A stretch of 64,000 nt of DNA from Lutimonas halocynthiae (GCF_030409835.1 NZ_JAUFQO010000016.1:718263-782262); one strand, 5' to 3'; numbered from the stretch's first letter, positions 18,686-27,789 are shown. Notes: a model not told the origin generated them from the letters alone. Made by a program: numbers and translations.

Positions 18686-20380
18686 ATGGAAAAAAGATTA
18701 ATAGAATGCGTCCCTAATATTAGTGAGGGAAGAGATCACGATAAAATTCAAACCATAGCAAATGTGGTTGAAACTATTGAAGGTGTAAAATTACTCGATA
18801 TTGACCCAGGTAATGCCACAAACAGAACGGTTATTACTTTTGTAGGTAGTCCTGAAAAAGTTATTGAAGCAGCATTTCTATTGATCAAAAAGGCCGCTGA
18901 ACTCATTGACATGAGCAAACATTCAGGAGAGCATCCAAGGTTTGGGGCAACAGATGTTTGCCCATTAGTTCCCATTTCGGGAATCTCTTTGGAGGAAACA
19001 GCTGTTTATGCGCATCAATTAGGTGAAAGAGTGGGAAAAGAACTTGGCATACCAGGTTATTTCTATGAAAATGCAGCTAAAAAAGAAGAAAGAGTTAACC
19101 TGGCGCATTGCAGATCTGGCGAATATGAAGGTTTAAAAGAGAAGTTGAATAATCCTGAATGGGCTCCTGATTTTGGCCCGGCAGAATACAATACAAGTGT
19201 TGCGAAATCCGGAGCGATCGCAATTTCTGCAAGAGACTTTCTTATCGCTTATAACGTTAACTTAAATACTACTTCAACAAGAAGAGCCAATGCCATCGCT
19301 TTCGATATTCGAGAAGCAGGACGTGTTAAACGAGAAGGGAATCCTGCAACAGGAAAAAAAGTACTTGATTCAAAAGGAGAACCGGTCAGAATACCAGGCA
19401 AGTTAAAGGCCGTCAAAGGAATTGGTTGGTATATTGAAGAGTACGGAATTGCCCAAATTTCATATAACCTGACCAACATAAGTATCACATCAATGCATGA
19501 GGCATTTGACGCCACATGCACATCTGCTGATGAAAGGGGGCTGCGTGTGACTGGCTCTGAACTCATCGGTTTGATTCCTCTAAAAGCGATGCTTGATGCC
19601 GCTGATTATTATTTAATTAAGCAAGAAAGGTCTTTAGGCATATCAGAAAGTGAAAAGATAAAAATTGCCATAAAATCATTAGGGCTTGATGATTTAAAAC
19701 CATTTAATCCTCAGGAAAAAATCATTGAATACCAACTGGCAAGTGGGCAGGCGGCCAAACTGATCGATCTGACTGCAAAGGATCTCGCTGAAGAAACGGC
19801 AAGTGAATCAATGGCTCCTGGAGGTGGTTCCATTTCAGCCTATGTAGGTGCATTAGGAGTGTCTTTAGGAACAATGGTAGCTAATTTATCAGCGCATAAA
19901 CCGGGATGGGATGCGAAATGGGAAAACTTTTCTGATTGGGCTGTTAAAGGTCAGGCCTATAAAGACAAACTATTATATCTGGTAGATGAAGACACCAATT
20001 CATTTAACAAAATCATTGAGTCATTTAGATTAGCCAAGGGTACTGAAGAAGAAAAAATTATCCGAAAAGAAGCCATTCAGTCAGCTACGAAATACGCTAC
20101 TGAAATTCCTTTTCAGGTAATGGAGACTGCTTATGCATCTATGGAAGTAATGCAAGCCATGATCAAAGAAGGGTTAGCCAACTCATTATCGGATGCAGCT
20201 GTTGGAATCTTGTGCGCAAGAACCGCTGTTGTAGGTGCTTATTTTAATGTAAGAATTAATGCAAGAGACATTACAGATCAGGCTTATGTTGAAGCCATAC
20301 TTGACAAAGCTAAAAACATATTTGAGGCTAGCTTAAAAATTGAGGAAGAAATGATGCAAACCATCGATTCTAAAATGTAA
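18686..20380 (+). CDS. ftcD: Glutamate formimidoyltransferase / formimidoyl-THF cyclodeaminase, bifunctional
   Basis: A 564-residue cytosolic fusion enzyme of histidine degradation. It transfers the formimino group from N-formimino-glutamate to tetrahydrofolate and then releases ammonia to give 5,10-methenyl-THF. The N-terminal transferase (about 1-330) begins RLIECVPNISEGRDHDKIQT and holds HSGEHPRFGATDVCPLVP. The C-terminal cyclodeaminase (about 360-560) begins with TAKDLAEETASESMAPGGGS. Full length for the bifunctional form. No other hut gene is visible in the window. A GNAT gene follows 27 nt later. Confidence 0.95.
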   Translation: MEKRLIECVPNISEGRDHDKIQTIANVVETIEGVKLLDIDPGNATNRTVITFVGSPEKVIEAAFLLIKKAAELIDMSKHSGEHPRFGATDVCPLVPISGISLEETAVYAHQLGERVGKELGIPGYFYENAAKKEERVNLAHCRSGEYEGLKEKLNNPEWAPDFGPAEYNTSVAKSGAIAISARDFLIAYNVNLNTTSTRRANAIAFDIREAGRVKREGNPATGKKVLDSKGEPVRIPGKLKAVKGIGWYIEEYGIAQISYNLTNISITSMHEAFDATCTSADERGLRVTGSELIGLIPLKAMLDAADYYLIKQERSLGISESEKIKIAIKSLGLDDLKPFNPQEKIIEYQLASGQAAKLIDLTAKDLAEETASESMAPGGGSISAYVGALGVSLGTMVANLSAHKPGWDAKWENFSDWAVKGQAYKDKLLYLVDEDTNSFNKIIESFRLAKGTEEEKIIRKEAIQSATKYATEIPFQVMETAYASMEVMQAMIKEGLANSLSDAAVGILCARTAVVGAYFNVRINARDITDQAYVEAILDKAKNIFEASLKIEEEMMQTIDSKM

Positions 20381-20407
20381 TTGATGCTATTTTCAAAACA
20401 AAATTAA

Positions 20408-20866
20408 TTGGATCATATCATTCCATATCGAGCTGATTTGGCGGTTTTTTTCAGAGACCTGAATCTTGAATGGTTGGAGCATTACTTTTATGTTGAACCA
20501 CATGATCGTGACTTACTTGAATCGAGCCAGGAATTGATTATAGATAAAGGAGGGTTTATTTTCTTTTACGAGCATGACGGAAAAGTACTGGGAACGTTTG
20601 CCTTGATAAAACAGCATGCAGCAGTTTATGAATTAGGAAAGATGGCTGTAGCTTCTGATTCCAGAGGTATGGGTATTGGTCAAAAGATGATGGAATATTG
20701 TATCAGGTTCTCTAAAAGCAAAGGCTGGTCAAAACTGCTTCTTTATTCAAATACGAAACTTCAAAATTCAATTTATATTTATAAAAAATTTGGTTTTATA
20801 GAAGTACCAATTGAAAAGGATAACCCCTATAGCCGTGGAAACATTAAAATGGAATTAAAATTATAA
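20408..20866 (+). CDS. GNAT family N-acetyltransferase, TTG start
   Basis: A 152-residue acetyltransferase. Acetyl-CoA-binding motif A is LGKMAVASDSRGMGIGQKMM (the RGMGIG pyrophosphate loop), followed by LLLYSNTKLQNSIYIYKKFG. The start must be TTG at 20408 because a TAA lies in frame immediately upstream and the next in-frame methionine falls within the acetyl-CoA site; the conserved opening IIPYRADLAVFFRDLNLEWL supports this. Target unknown. Probably co-transcribed with ftcD. Confidence 0.83.
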   Translation: MDHIIPYRADLAVFFRDLNLEWLEHYFYVEPHDRDLLESSQELIIDKGGFIFFYEHDGKVLGTFALIKQHAAVYELGKMAVASDSRGMGIGQKMMEYCIRFSKSKGWSKLLLYSNTKLQNSIYIYKKFGFIEVPIEKDNPYSRGNIKMELKL

Positions 20867-20874
20867 GCCTTAGT

Positions 20875-21462
20875 TTATTCTCTTAATTTACCCATGAACA
20901 TACTTGCCTTTGAATTAAAAGGATTGCCTGAGGCCCTTCTAAAACTAACCAACTGACCACAATGCCAAATTGCGTCAGCGATAGGACCGTTGATCTGATT
21001 CCAAAAAGGATATTCACTATTTCCTTTTGAGCCTTTGAACACTACCGTAAATTGATTCAGGTCTTCGCTTTTTCGAAAAATGTCTGCTGCTGTTTTCAAA
21101 TTTACCAGTGTCAATTCTCTTTTTTCTATAAAACTTAACTCTGAAAAATCATTGCCTTCATTAACTTTATGAAGTGCAGAATTTAAAATCACCGTAGACA
21201 AACCCAAAATATGGTCAATTGTTTCGTCAGTTGTTCTTGCTTCGGCTGAAGGTTTAAAACTCAAATCCTCAGACCGCAGGCCTTCAGAAGCCCAAAAATA
21301 TCTAAAGCCTAAGCCATCAACCATTCTTGCTGCCACCGTTCCGGCTGTATAGTTAGATGAAGCTTCTGGGAGTTCAGCATATGGTAAGGAATCATTATTC
21401 TCTTGTGAATTCATATTGATATTAATTAAAATAAAAATTAGCAATAGGTATGTATACTTCAT
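20875..21462 (-). CDS. Exported DinB-family protein
   Basis: A 195-residue protein from ATG 21462 (MKYTYLLLIFILININMNSQ, signal peptide). A longer frame begins with a GTG two codons earlier. The body is a DinB-type four-helix bundle: TVAARMVDGLGFRYFWASEG, TIDHILGLSTVILNS, and the late DAIWHCGQLVSFRRASG motif with a metal-ligand histidine. DinB/YfiT proteins bind Zn or Ni and often act as thiol-dependent transferases; an exported form is less usual. It starts 7 nt after the stop of the M28 peptidase gene. Confidence 0.8.
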   Translation of the reverse strand: MKYTYLLLIFILININMNSQENNDSLPYAELPEASSNYTAGTVAARMVDGLGFRYFWASEGLRSEDLSFKPSAEARTTDETIDHILGLSTVILNSALHKVNEGNDFSELSFIEKRELTLVNLKTAADIFRKSEDLNQFTVVFKGSKGNSEYPFWNQINGPIADAIWHCGQLVSFRRASGNPFNSKASMFMGKLRE

Positions 21463-21469
21463 AAACACT

Positions 21470-22864
21470 TTAGTTTTTCACTGGTATCGTTATCTTTTTT
21501 GCTGTTCCGTATTTATCATATAAATATACTAATGAAGTCATAGTAGCTGCACCCAGTTCCAATTCTCGCTTATTCACAGCGTCAAAAGTATCAATAGCGG
21601 TGTGATGGTAATCAAAATATCTTTGAGAATCGGGTCTTAAGCCTGCCAGTACCATGCCTTCTGATTTCAAAGGTCCGATATCAGCTCCACTTCCACCTTT
21701 CTCAAAATAATGAATGAGATAAGGTTTAAAAAGAGGTTCCCAACTTTTTACCTGGGCAAATTCTTCATCACTGCAATCAAATGAAAATCCTCTTGGCGTA
21801 AAACCTCCTGAATCACTTTCTAAAGCCATTATATGCATTTCATTTTTCGACTTTGCTTCTTGGGCATATTTTTTACCGCCACGTAAACCATTCTCTTCGT
21901 TCATAAAAAGAACTACTCGCAAGCTTCTTTTAGGCCTGTTCTTATGCAAAGACATCAATCGAATCACTTCCATTGACTGCACCACGCCCGCTCCATCGTC
22001 ATGAGAACCATCGCCTAAATCCCAAGAATCAAGGTGTCCACCAACAACAATATATTCATTCGGAAATTCAGAACCGGTAATTTCGCCAATTACATTAAAT
22101 GATTCTACGTCATCTAACTGCTCACAACGCTGCTTAAATCCGAGTTTTAAATTTTTATCTTTTTCCAAAAGGCTACTCAGCATTTCTGCATCATTGGTAC
22201 TGATCGCAGCAGAAGGAATTCTTTGCTCAACAGGAAGGTCTCCATAAGTCATTGACCCTGTATGTGGAAAATCATCAAGTCTCAAATTCGGAGATCTTAC
22301 AATCACGCCCAAGGCTCCTAATTTACCCGCCTCCATGGCTCCTGCATACCTTTGATCAACACAACCACCATATGCCTGAAATGTTAGTATCAAGGTCTCG
22401 TCCATAGCCCTATTGAAAAAAACAATTTTCCCTTTGACCTCAGCTTCACCCATTTCCTTTAGATCAGCTATCCCCTGAACTTCAATTACTTCTCCTAAAA
22501 GTCCTTCTTCAGGTGTTGCAATAGAACCTCCCAAAGCGCAAATATTGAGTTCATAACGCTGCTTATTCGTTTTTACAAAACCTGTTTCCTTTTCTCCGCG
22601 AACCCACTTTGGAACCATCACAGGTTGTAACCAAACCTTATCGAGCCCTAGCTTAAGCAACTCCGCTTGGGTATATTCTACCGCTCTTTGGGCTCCTTCA
22701 GAACCAGAAAGTCGGCCTCCTATCTCATTCGATAAATGTTCCAGCCAGACATAGCTCATGCCATTACTTAATGAATTATCATAAATAGATTTAAGTGTTT
22801 TTTCATCATCTTGCCCATAAAGGCTCATACTCAATAAAAATAGGGTCAATGTTAAAAATCTCAT
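21470..22864 (-). CDS. Exported M28-family zinc aminopeptidase
   Basis: A 464-residue metallopeptidase with a signal peptide (MRFLTLTLFLLSMSLYGQ). I choose ATG 22864 rather than the upstream TTG 22888. A PA-type insert lies at about 110-230. The di-zinc ligands are visible: His and Asp in VGGHLDSWDLGDGSHDDGAG, the catalytic Glu pair in NEENGLRG, Asp in LESDSGG, and a final His in FDYHHTAIDTFD. It likely trims peptides in the periplasm or outside the cell. It lies between the Dabb lipoprotein gene (11 nt gap) and the DinB gene. Confidence 0.92.
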   Translation of the reverse strand: MRFLTLTLFLLSMSLYGQDDEKTLKSIYDNSLSNGMSYVWLEHLSNEIGGRLSGSEGAQRAVEYTQAELLKLGLDKVWLQPVMVPKWVRGEKETGFVKTNKQRYELNICALGGSIATPEEGLLGEVIEVQGIADLKEMGEAEVKGKIVFFNRAMDETLILTFQAYGGCVDQRYAGAMEAGKLGALGVIVRSPNLRLDDFPHTGSMTYGDLPVEQRIPSAAISTNDAEMLSSLLEKDKNLKLGFKQRCEQLDDVESFNVIGEITGSEFPNEYIVVGGHLDSWDLGDGSHDDGAGVVQSMEVIRLMSLHKNRPKRSLRVVLFMNEENGLRGGKKYAQEAKSKNEMHIMALESDSGGFTPRGFSFDCSDEEFAQVKSWEPLFKPYLIHYFEKGGSGADIGPLKSEGMVLAGLRPDSQRYFDYHHTAIDTFDAVNKRELELGAATMTSLVYLYDKYGTAKKITIPVKN

Positions 22865-22875
22865 TTGTTGTTTAA

Positions 22876-23295
22876 TTAATTTGTCCAATAATCTAATACA
22901 AAAACATCCTCTAAAATAGGGTCTACAATTTTTCCAAAAGCTTTATGATCAGGATGAGGTAAATAGATGTCTCTTCCCTCTTCGCTGTCAAAAGTGAGAA
23001 AAAATCCATGTGTAAAACCTTTGTTTAAATTTTCTGGAGAATTATTAAGCCCCCATTCAAAACCTTTAATTTCGTCAATTTTCTGCGGCAACTCAGCGAA
23101 AGCCTTTTCTACCCTTTCAATCTGAGCTTTAGTAACTTCGTTCTTAAATTTAAAAAGTACAATATGTCTCAATTGTTTGCCATCATTCATACCCACAGAC
23201 TTTTCCAATTCATTAGTAGTATTATTCTTTTCTATATCGCAAGAAAGCAAATTTATACAGCAAAAAATAGCAATACCAAAATAGATTAATTTCAT
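22876..23295 (-). CDS. Dabb-domain lipoprotein
   Basis: A 139-residue protein with a lipobox (IFCCINLLSCDIEKN), then a stress-responsive alpha/beta barrel (Dabb) domain: LRHIVLFKFKNEVTKAQIER, INEIKGFEWG-like core, FTHGFFLTFDSEEGRDIYLP and HPDHKAFGKIVDPIL. Dabb domains form small dimeric barrels of mostly unknown function. It is first in a leftward three-gene unit with the M28 peptidase and DinB genes; all three products are exported. Confidence 0.85.
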   Translation of the reverse strand: MKLIYFGIAIFCCINLLSCDIEKNNTTNELEKSVGMNDGKQLRHIVLFKFKNEVTKAQIERVEKAFAELPQKIDEIKGFEWGLNNSPENLNKGFTHGFFLTFDSEEGRDIYLPHPDHKAFGKIVDPILEDVFVLDYWTN

Positions 23296-23410
23296 AATTT
23301 ATTTTTGATAAAGATACATTTCTAAGTGACAAAATAAGTAAAATGAATATATTTATACCTCCCTATAAAGATCATATAAAACCAGTTTCTCTAATTAAAA
23401 AATAAAAAAA

Positions 23411-23842
23411 ATGAATGAAGTATCTCCTTTCCATTTAGCCATACCAGTCGACAACCTTGAATTATGTAGAAATTTTTATGGGAAAATTTTGGGGTGCAAA
23501 GAAGGACGAAGTTCAAACCATTGGGTAGATTTCAATTTTTTTGGACACCAACTTGTCATACATCAAAGACCTGAGAATGAAAAAGTTCCAGAAAAAGTTT
23601 ATAATCCTGTTGACGGGCAGCAAGTTCCGGTCCCTCACTTTGGAGTTGTCCTGAAATGGGAACAATGGGAGGCATTAAAAGAAAAATTAAACAATGAGGG
23701 AATTCATTTTATCATAGAACCATATATCCGTTTTAAGGGAGCTCCCGGAGAACAGGCAACCATGTTTTTTCTTGATCCTGAAGGAAATGCCTTAGAATTT
23801 AAATCGTTTAAACAAATTGAAAACTTATTTGCGACGTCCTAA
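23411..23842 (+). CDS. VOC (glyoxalase/dioxygenase-like) family protein
   Basis: A 143-residue cytosolic vicinal-oxygen-chelate protein with two beta-alpha-beta-beta-beta modules. Metal-ligand positions are plausible: His in FHLAIPVDNLELCRNFY, His in FFGHQLVIHQRP, His in VPHFGVVLKW and Glu in FLDPEGNALEFKSF. Such proteins include glyoxalases, ring-cleaving dioxygenases and thiol transferases. The substrate is not evident. It converges on the PHP-ACT gene with a 10-nt gap. Confidence 0.85.
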   Translation: MNEVSPFHLAIPVDNLELCRNFYGKILGCKEGRSSNHWVDFNFFGHQLVIHQRPENEKVPEKVYNPVDGQQVPVPHFGVVLKWEQWEALKEKLNNEGIHFIIEPYIRFKGAPGEQATMFFLDPEGNALEFKSFKQIENLFATS

Positions 23843-23852
23843 ATTAGGAGAA

Positions 23853-25541
23853 TTACATACTGTGAAATTCAACAAGGTTTGCCTCGTAATACTGCTCTCC
23901 AAGTTTATTTAACAAACTATTGATAACATTAGAATCACCATCTATCGCTAAGGCAGAATAACCTACTTTATTTCTTTTTCCCAAACGCATGTCTATGATG
24001 TTGATATTCTTTGAAGCCAGAGCTGAAAGCAAGATTAATAAAACCCCTGGAGAATTCTCATGCTTGGTCAGTATCATCTTCGAACTCAAGGCAATTTTCA
24101 AATCGACTCCATCCATTTCATACAAATAGACGCCTTTACCATAAAAATTCGGCAAGACAATATCTTCAGAATAGTTCAACTCTAAAAATGTCTGTTGATC
24201 AGTACCATGTACAAAATCTATGGCATTCTTGACATTGCCGTTTTCCTGTTCCAAAGTTAAAAAAGCAACAGCCGTCCCATCGTTATTAGAATGTAACCTT
24301 GCCGTTTCGACGTTTACGCCTTCAGACGCAAGAGAATTAAATAAAGAAGACAATACCCCAGCCTGATCAAGATGTTTTGAAAACAAGCCTTTCACCATTT
24401 CTTTACTGGTTACAGGTATTTCATCAGACACGGTTATTGATTTATTTGCCTTCCTGATCCTTACTGCATTGTATGCTCCCATTCCAGTGGCATTCTTATA
24501 GATATCTATAAACTCAGAAAATGTTCCTCCAAATGAGAAATCCGGTATGATTCTTCTACTCCCGTGGTGAAATCTTTGATTAAGCAGTTCTATTCCTTTA
24601 TTCAGGATGGTGTACTTTACTTTCAAATCATGGTTGTCAAAAATCGTTCTCTTTTCAGGAATCAACTTAGAAAAACTTACGTATTGTTCATATCCAGCTT
24701 TATAAATATATTCCAAACTCTCTTTAAAATTGACACCATAGTACCTCACATGATGCGTATCAGTTCCGAGAGAAACCGGGATCTGCAACTCAAAAGCTCT
24801 CTTTAAAATATTTTGGGAAGGATAAACTCCAACTCCCTTAAAATCACCAGCCATATTCACGTCTAATGCCAAATCTCTGTCTGCAATAATTTCAAGTAAA
24901 GTTCTAAACTTATTGGCCAAGGGATGAGAGCTTGTCTCAAAGTTCTTTAACACTTCAGGAACTTCGACATTTAGCTTAGGCAGATCAATATGCCCAACTA
25001 CCTGCATCATATCTCCGAAACTTTCAATCATTTGAATCATTTCATTGATATATCCATTCCAATATGCCTCTAAAGATCCACGCATTTTTAATAATTCAAG
25101 CGCTTCCTCCTTCGAGCCGTCATAAGGCAATCCTTCAGGTGCAAAATGCACAGAACCTATAACAAAATCAGCCTCTTCAGCCTGAAATATTTTAGATCGA
25201 GACCAAAGTAAACCGAGTTCTGGCCCCATCCATTCAAGTTCTACTCCGTACTTGATATTTATGCGACCCTCGTATTTCTTGCGAAGATTTGCTATTCTTT
25301 TAGGATAATTGAGATAAGACCTATCCCCTCTTATAAATTTTATATTTGTATCCTTTTCTGCTTCATACCTGAAATTGGTCAACCTCGGAGAATGAATAAT
25401 AAATGTAATGCTAGGGTGATTATGCTCTATAGCCTTATCAACTATATCTTCTAGCTTATCAATGCCATGCTTAACGTGGTCGTTTTCTGTTCCTGCATGA
25501 ATGCCATGTGTTTCCCAAATAAATTCATTCAATTTCTTCAT
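23853..25541 (-). CDS. PHP-domain phosphoesterase (HisJ-like) fused to two C-terminal ACT domains
   Basis: A 562-residue cytosolic protein. Residues 1 to about 320 form a PHP domain close to HisJ histidinol phosphatases. Likely metal ligands are H12 and H15 (ETHGIHAG, so H-x2-H rather than the usual H-x-H), H50, E101, H132 (GSVHFAP), H184/D186 (VVGHIDLPK) and D261/H263 (LGTDTHHVRY). After an unassigned segment (about 330-380) come two ACT repeats at about 384-465 (SKHLDQAGVLSSLFNSLASE) and 480-560 (TKHENSPGVLLILLSALASK). ACT domains usually bind amino acids, so an amino-acid-controlled phosphatase is likely. A TAnnTTTG element precedes it. Confidence 0.85.
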   Translation of the reverse strand: MKKLNEFIWETHGIHAGTENDHVKHGIDKLEDIVDKAIEHNHPSITFIIHSPRLTNFRYEAEKDTNIKFIRGDRSYLNYPKRIANLRKKYEGRINIKYGVELEWMGPELGLLWSRSKIFQAEEADFVIGSVHFAPEGLPYDGSKEEALELLKMRGSLEAYWNGYINEMIQMIESFGDMMQVVGHIDLPKLNVEVPEVLKNFETSSHPLANKFRTLLEIIADRDLALDVNMAGDFKGVGVYPSQNILKRAFELQIPVSLGTDTHHVRYYGVNFKESLEYIYKAGYEQYVSFSKLIPEKRTIFDNHDLKVKYTILNKGIELLNQRFHHGSRRIIPDFSFGGTFSEFIDIYKNATGMGAYNAVRIRKANKSITVSDEIPVTSKEMVKGLFSKHLDQAGVLSSLFNSLASEGVNVETARLHSNNDGTAVAFLTLEQENGNVKNAIDFVHGTDQQTFLELNYSEDIVLPNFYGKGVYLYEMDGVDLKIALSSKMILTKHENSPGVLLILLSALASKNINIIDMRLGKRNKVGYSALAIDGDSNVINSLLNKLGEQYYEANLVEFHSM

Positions 25542-25576
25542 CAGTAAGGGTCAATAAATGCTTATAAATTTTGCTG

Positions 25577-25584
25577 CAAACATA
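25577..25584 (-). promoter_or_regulatory. -7 promoter element of the PHP-ACT gene
   Basis: On the minus strand TATGTTTG matches TAnnTTTG, 35 nt ahead of the ATG, predicting a leader of about 30 nt. No -33 TTG at standard spacing. Confidence 0.55.
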
Positions 25585-25686
25585 AGAATTGCAGTGCAGA
25601 ATTTGTATAGAAAACGCTATAAATTTACAATATATTGAATCCTTTTACACGAGGCTTAAGAATCCTTTATTGATCAATCGCATTGC

Positions 25687-26409
25687 TTAAAATACCATGG
25701 GTACTTCTATTAAGATAATTTCCGCATTGTCGCTGGCCTCAATTTTAAAAAAATCGGTACGCCAAATCCCCAAAGCATCTCGTGTTTTTAATATTGAATC
25801 TTCAATCTTAATACCACCAGATATCAACATCACATATACCCCGTGATTTGAGGATCTAAGCGAATAGTCAAATGACTTCCCTTTGCTTAAATCAATTCTT
25901 GATATCTGGGCATCCTGATGAATTCTCAATTCATCATTGAGATCATCCTTATATGAATGCACCAACACTTGTAACGCATCCTTTCGGTCTTTTGGATCAA
26001 ATGTCTTTTGCCCGTAATTAGGCGCTATATTCATTGTGTCAGGAATGACCCATATCTGAAACAAATTCAATTGCTCCTTCAAAGATTCATTGCGCTCTGA
26101 ATGCTGAATTCCACTGCCTGCACTCATCACCTGTACTTCACCTGCATGCAATGGAATCCAGGTATTGCTCATTGAATCTTTATGCTTAAGGCCTCCTTCT
26201 AATGGAATACTGATGATTTCCATATTCTTATGAGGGTGTTCTCCGAAACCGGTTCCTCCTTTAATAAAATCATCATTAAGCACTCTTAAGGCACCAAAAT
26301 GCTCTCTTTCATGATTGTGATAGTTTGCAAAACTAAATGAATAATTGGCTTTCAACCAATCGTAATCAGCATGTCCTCTTTCTTCGGCTTTAAATAATTT
26401 TGTTTTCAT
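25687..26409 (-). CDS. Pirin family protein
   Basis: A 240-residue cupin-fold pirin. The N-terminal metal-binding cupin carries the expected ligands in GEHPHKNMEI and SGIQHSERN, and the family opening FSFANYHNHEREHFGALRVL is present. Bacterial pirins such as YhaK and YhhW react to oxidative or electrophile stress and some have quercetinase activity. It is the last gene of a leftward operon (DoxX, FMN reductase, MarR, pirin), 11 nt after the MarR stop, fitting quinone or electrophile defence. Confidence 0.92.
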   Translation of the reverse strand: MKTKLFKAEERGHADYDWLKANYSFSFANYHNHEREHFGALRVLNDDFIKGGTGFGEHPHKNMEIISIPLEGGLKHKDSMSNTWIPLHAGEVQVMSAGSGIQHSERNESLKEQLNLFQIWVIPDTMNIAPNYGQKTFDPKDRKDALQVLVHSYKDDLNDELRIHQDAQISRIDLSKGKSFDYSLRSSNHGVYVMLISGGIKIEDSILKTRDALGIWRTDFFKIEASDNAEIILIEVPMVF

Positions 26410-26420
26410 TTTTATAGTTA

Positions 26421-26858
26421 TTATCTGATCTTATCCAACAGATCATTCAATATTTTTGCTTCAGACTCGGTCAACCTATTCAAATACATGTCAAAATCTG
26501 ACATATTTATTTTTTTGATAAGTTCAAGTCCTTTCTTCGATATTTTCACGTAGACAACCCTTCGATCGTTCTCACATCTTATTCTTTCAATAAGTTTTTT
26601 GTCACAAAGTTTATCCATAAGCCTCGTGGCATTTGGAGACTTTTGAATCATACGCTCCCTGACTTCTGTAACAGAAATCTCTTTACCCGCGCCTCGTAAG
26701 ATCCTGAGGATATTATATTGTTGCTCAGAAATATTATAAGGCTTTAACAATTCATTTCCAATTTGATCAAGCCAACCCGCTGTATACTTAATGTTTAGCA
26801 TGGCTTTGACTTTTTCATTAGGAAATTTTGAATTGATCTCTTTTCCTAAATCACCCAT
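26421..26858 (-). CDS. MarR family transcriptional regulator
   Basis: A 145-residue winged-helix repressor. The DNA-binding core is ISEQQYNILRILRGAGKEIS then TEVRERMIQKSPNATRLMDK (recognition helix), with the wing CENDRRVVYVKISKKG. It lies third in the DoxX / FMN reductase / MarR / pirin operon, 2 nt after the reductase stop. A perfect 18-bp palindrome at 27804-27821 over the operon promoter is its likely operator, giving autoregulation. The inducer is probably an electrophile or quinone, by analogy with MhqR- and QsrR-type operons. Confidence 0.92.
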   Translation of the reverse strand: MGDLGKEINSKFPNEKVKAMLNIKYTAGWLDQIGNELLKPYNISEQQYNILRILRGAGKEISVTEVRERMIQKSPNATRLMDKLCDKKLIERIRCENDRRVVYVKISKKGLELIKKINMSDFDMYLNRLTESEAKILNDLLDKIR

Positions 26859-26860
26859 TT

Positions 26861-27391
26861 TTAAATTGTTTTAGAAAATTGTTCAACTAGGCCACTTAGT
26901 TTCTGATTCAAATCTTCATCGCTTACTGAACCATTTTTAAAGTTTTGTCCAAAAGATGGAAATGTCATCGACCCGGTTATATTTCCTCCATTAAAAGGAA
27001 ATCTACTCAGCGCCAATTCCATCACAGATTGTCCGCCTCTAGGTCCAGGTGAAGTGCTCAATAACAACATAGGCTTATTTCTCCAAACTTTTCCTTCAAT
27101 CCTTGACAACCAATCAAAAGCATTCTTGAACGCAGCGCTATAAGCTCCATTATGCTCTGCAAGAGACAAAACAATTCCATCAGTTTCTTCAACTAAGGCA
27201 TTCAACTTTTTTAAGTCTTTTGGAAAACCAGTCTCATTTTCAATGTCTATAGAATAAAGTGGCAAGTCATAATCATTTAAGTCAAGATTGACTACCTCTA
27301 CTCCTTCCACCAAGCTTCCTGCATACTCAGCTAATTGTTTGTTGATCGATAATTTACTAGTGCTTCCACCAATTGTGATAATGTTTTTCAT
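26861..27391 (-). CDS. NADPH-dependent FMN reductase family protein
   Basis: A 176-residue flavodoxin-fold oxidoreductase. The phosphate-binding loop is IITIGGSTSKLSINKQLAEY near the N-terminus, and the flavin-contacting segment is SLAEHNGAYSAAFKNAFDWL followed by KPMLLLSTSPGPRGGQSV. Likely an NAD(P)H:quinone or azo/chromate-type reductase. Its ATG overlaps the DoxX stop as TAATG, so translation is probably coupled. Confidence 0.9.
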   Translation of the reverse strand: MKNIITIGGSTSKLSINKQLAEYAGSLVEGVEVVNLDLNDYDLPLYSIDIENETGFPKDLKKLNALVEETDGIVLSLAEHNGAYSAAFKNAFDWLSRIEGKVWRNKPMLLLSTSPGPRGGQSVMELALSRFPFNGGNITGSMTFPSFGQNFKNGSVSDEDLNQKLSGLVEQFSKTI

Positions 27392-27759
27392 TATGATTTT
27401 TTTAAATTAAATAATTTTTTACCGCTCAAGTATGACGCGATTAATAATACCATCGCGATCACAACTCCTATTTGTTCTCCATCCCCTATCATAAAATGAG
27501 CAAAGAATGCTAGAATGAATTCAAAGAAAAGTGCAGCATAAGCCCATTCTTTAATAGTAGATTGTTTTTGACTTAGCAGCACTGCTACCGCACTAAACTT
27601 AGCAAACGCCAATGGATAGATGATATAAACCGGATAGCCAAAAGCTGCAAACATTGTAACTATTTCAGCATGATTAAATACATACATTCCTGCCGACATC
27701 AAGAGTAAGGCGCTTAATAAACCGGTACTTACCCAGTATAAAATTTTAGTTGTTTTCAT
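27391..27759 (-). CDS. DoxX-like membrane protein
   Basis: A 122-residue protein with four hydrophobic helices: LYWVSTGLLSALLLMSAGMY, YPLAFAKFSAVAVLL, WAYAALFFEFILAFFAHFMI and GVVIAMVLLIASYL. This matches the DoxX-like family. I set the start at ATG 27759; a longer frame to 27813 would begin inside the operator and upstream of the predicted transcript start. First gene of the MarR-controlled operon. Confidence 0.85.
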   Translation of the reverse strand: MKTTKILYWVSTGLLSALLLMSAGMYVFNHAEIVTMFAAFGYPVYIIYPLAFAKFSAVAVLLSQKQSTIKEWAYAALFFEFILAFFAHFMIGDGEQIGVVIAMVLLIASYLSGKKLFNLKKS

Positions 27760-27781
27760 TTTATTATGTTTAATTTCTATG

Positions 27782-27789
27782 CAAATATA
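27782..27789 (-). promoter_or_regulatory. -7 promoter element of the DoxX-FMN reductase-MarR-pirin operon
   Basis: TATATTTG on the minus strand matches TAnnTTTG. The predicted transcript start is about 16 nt before the DoxX ATG. The -33 region falls inside the palindrome at 27804-27821. Confidence 0.65.
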
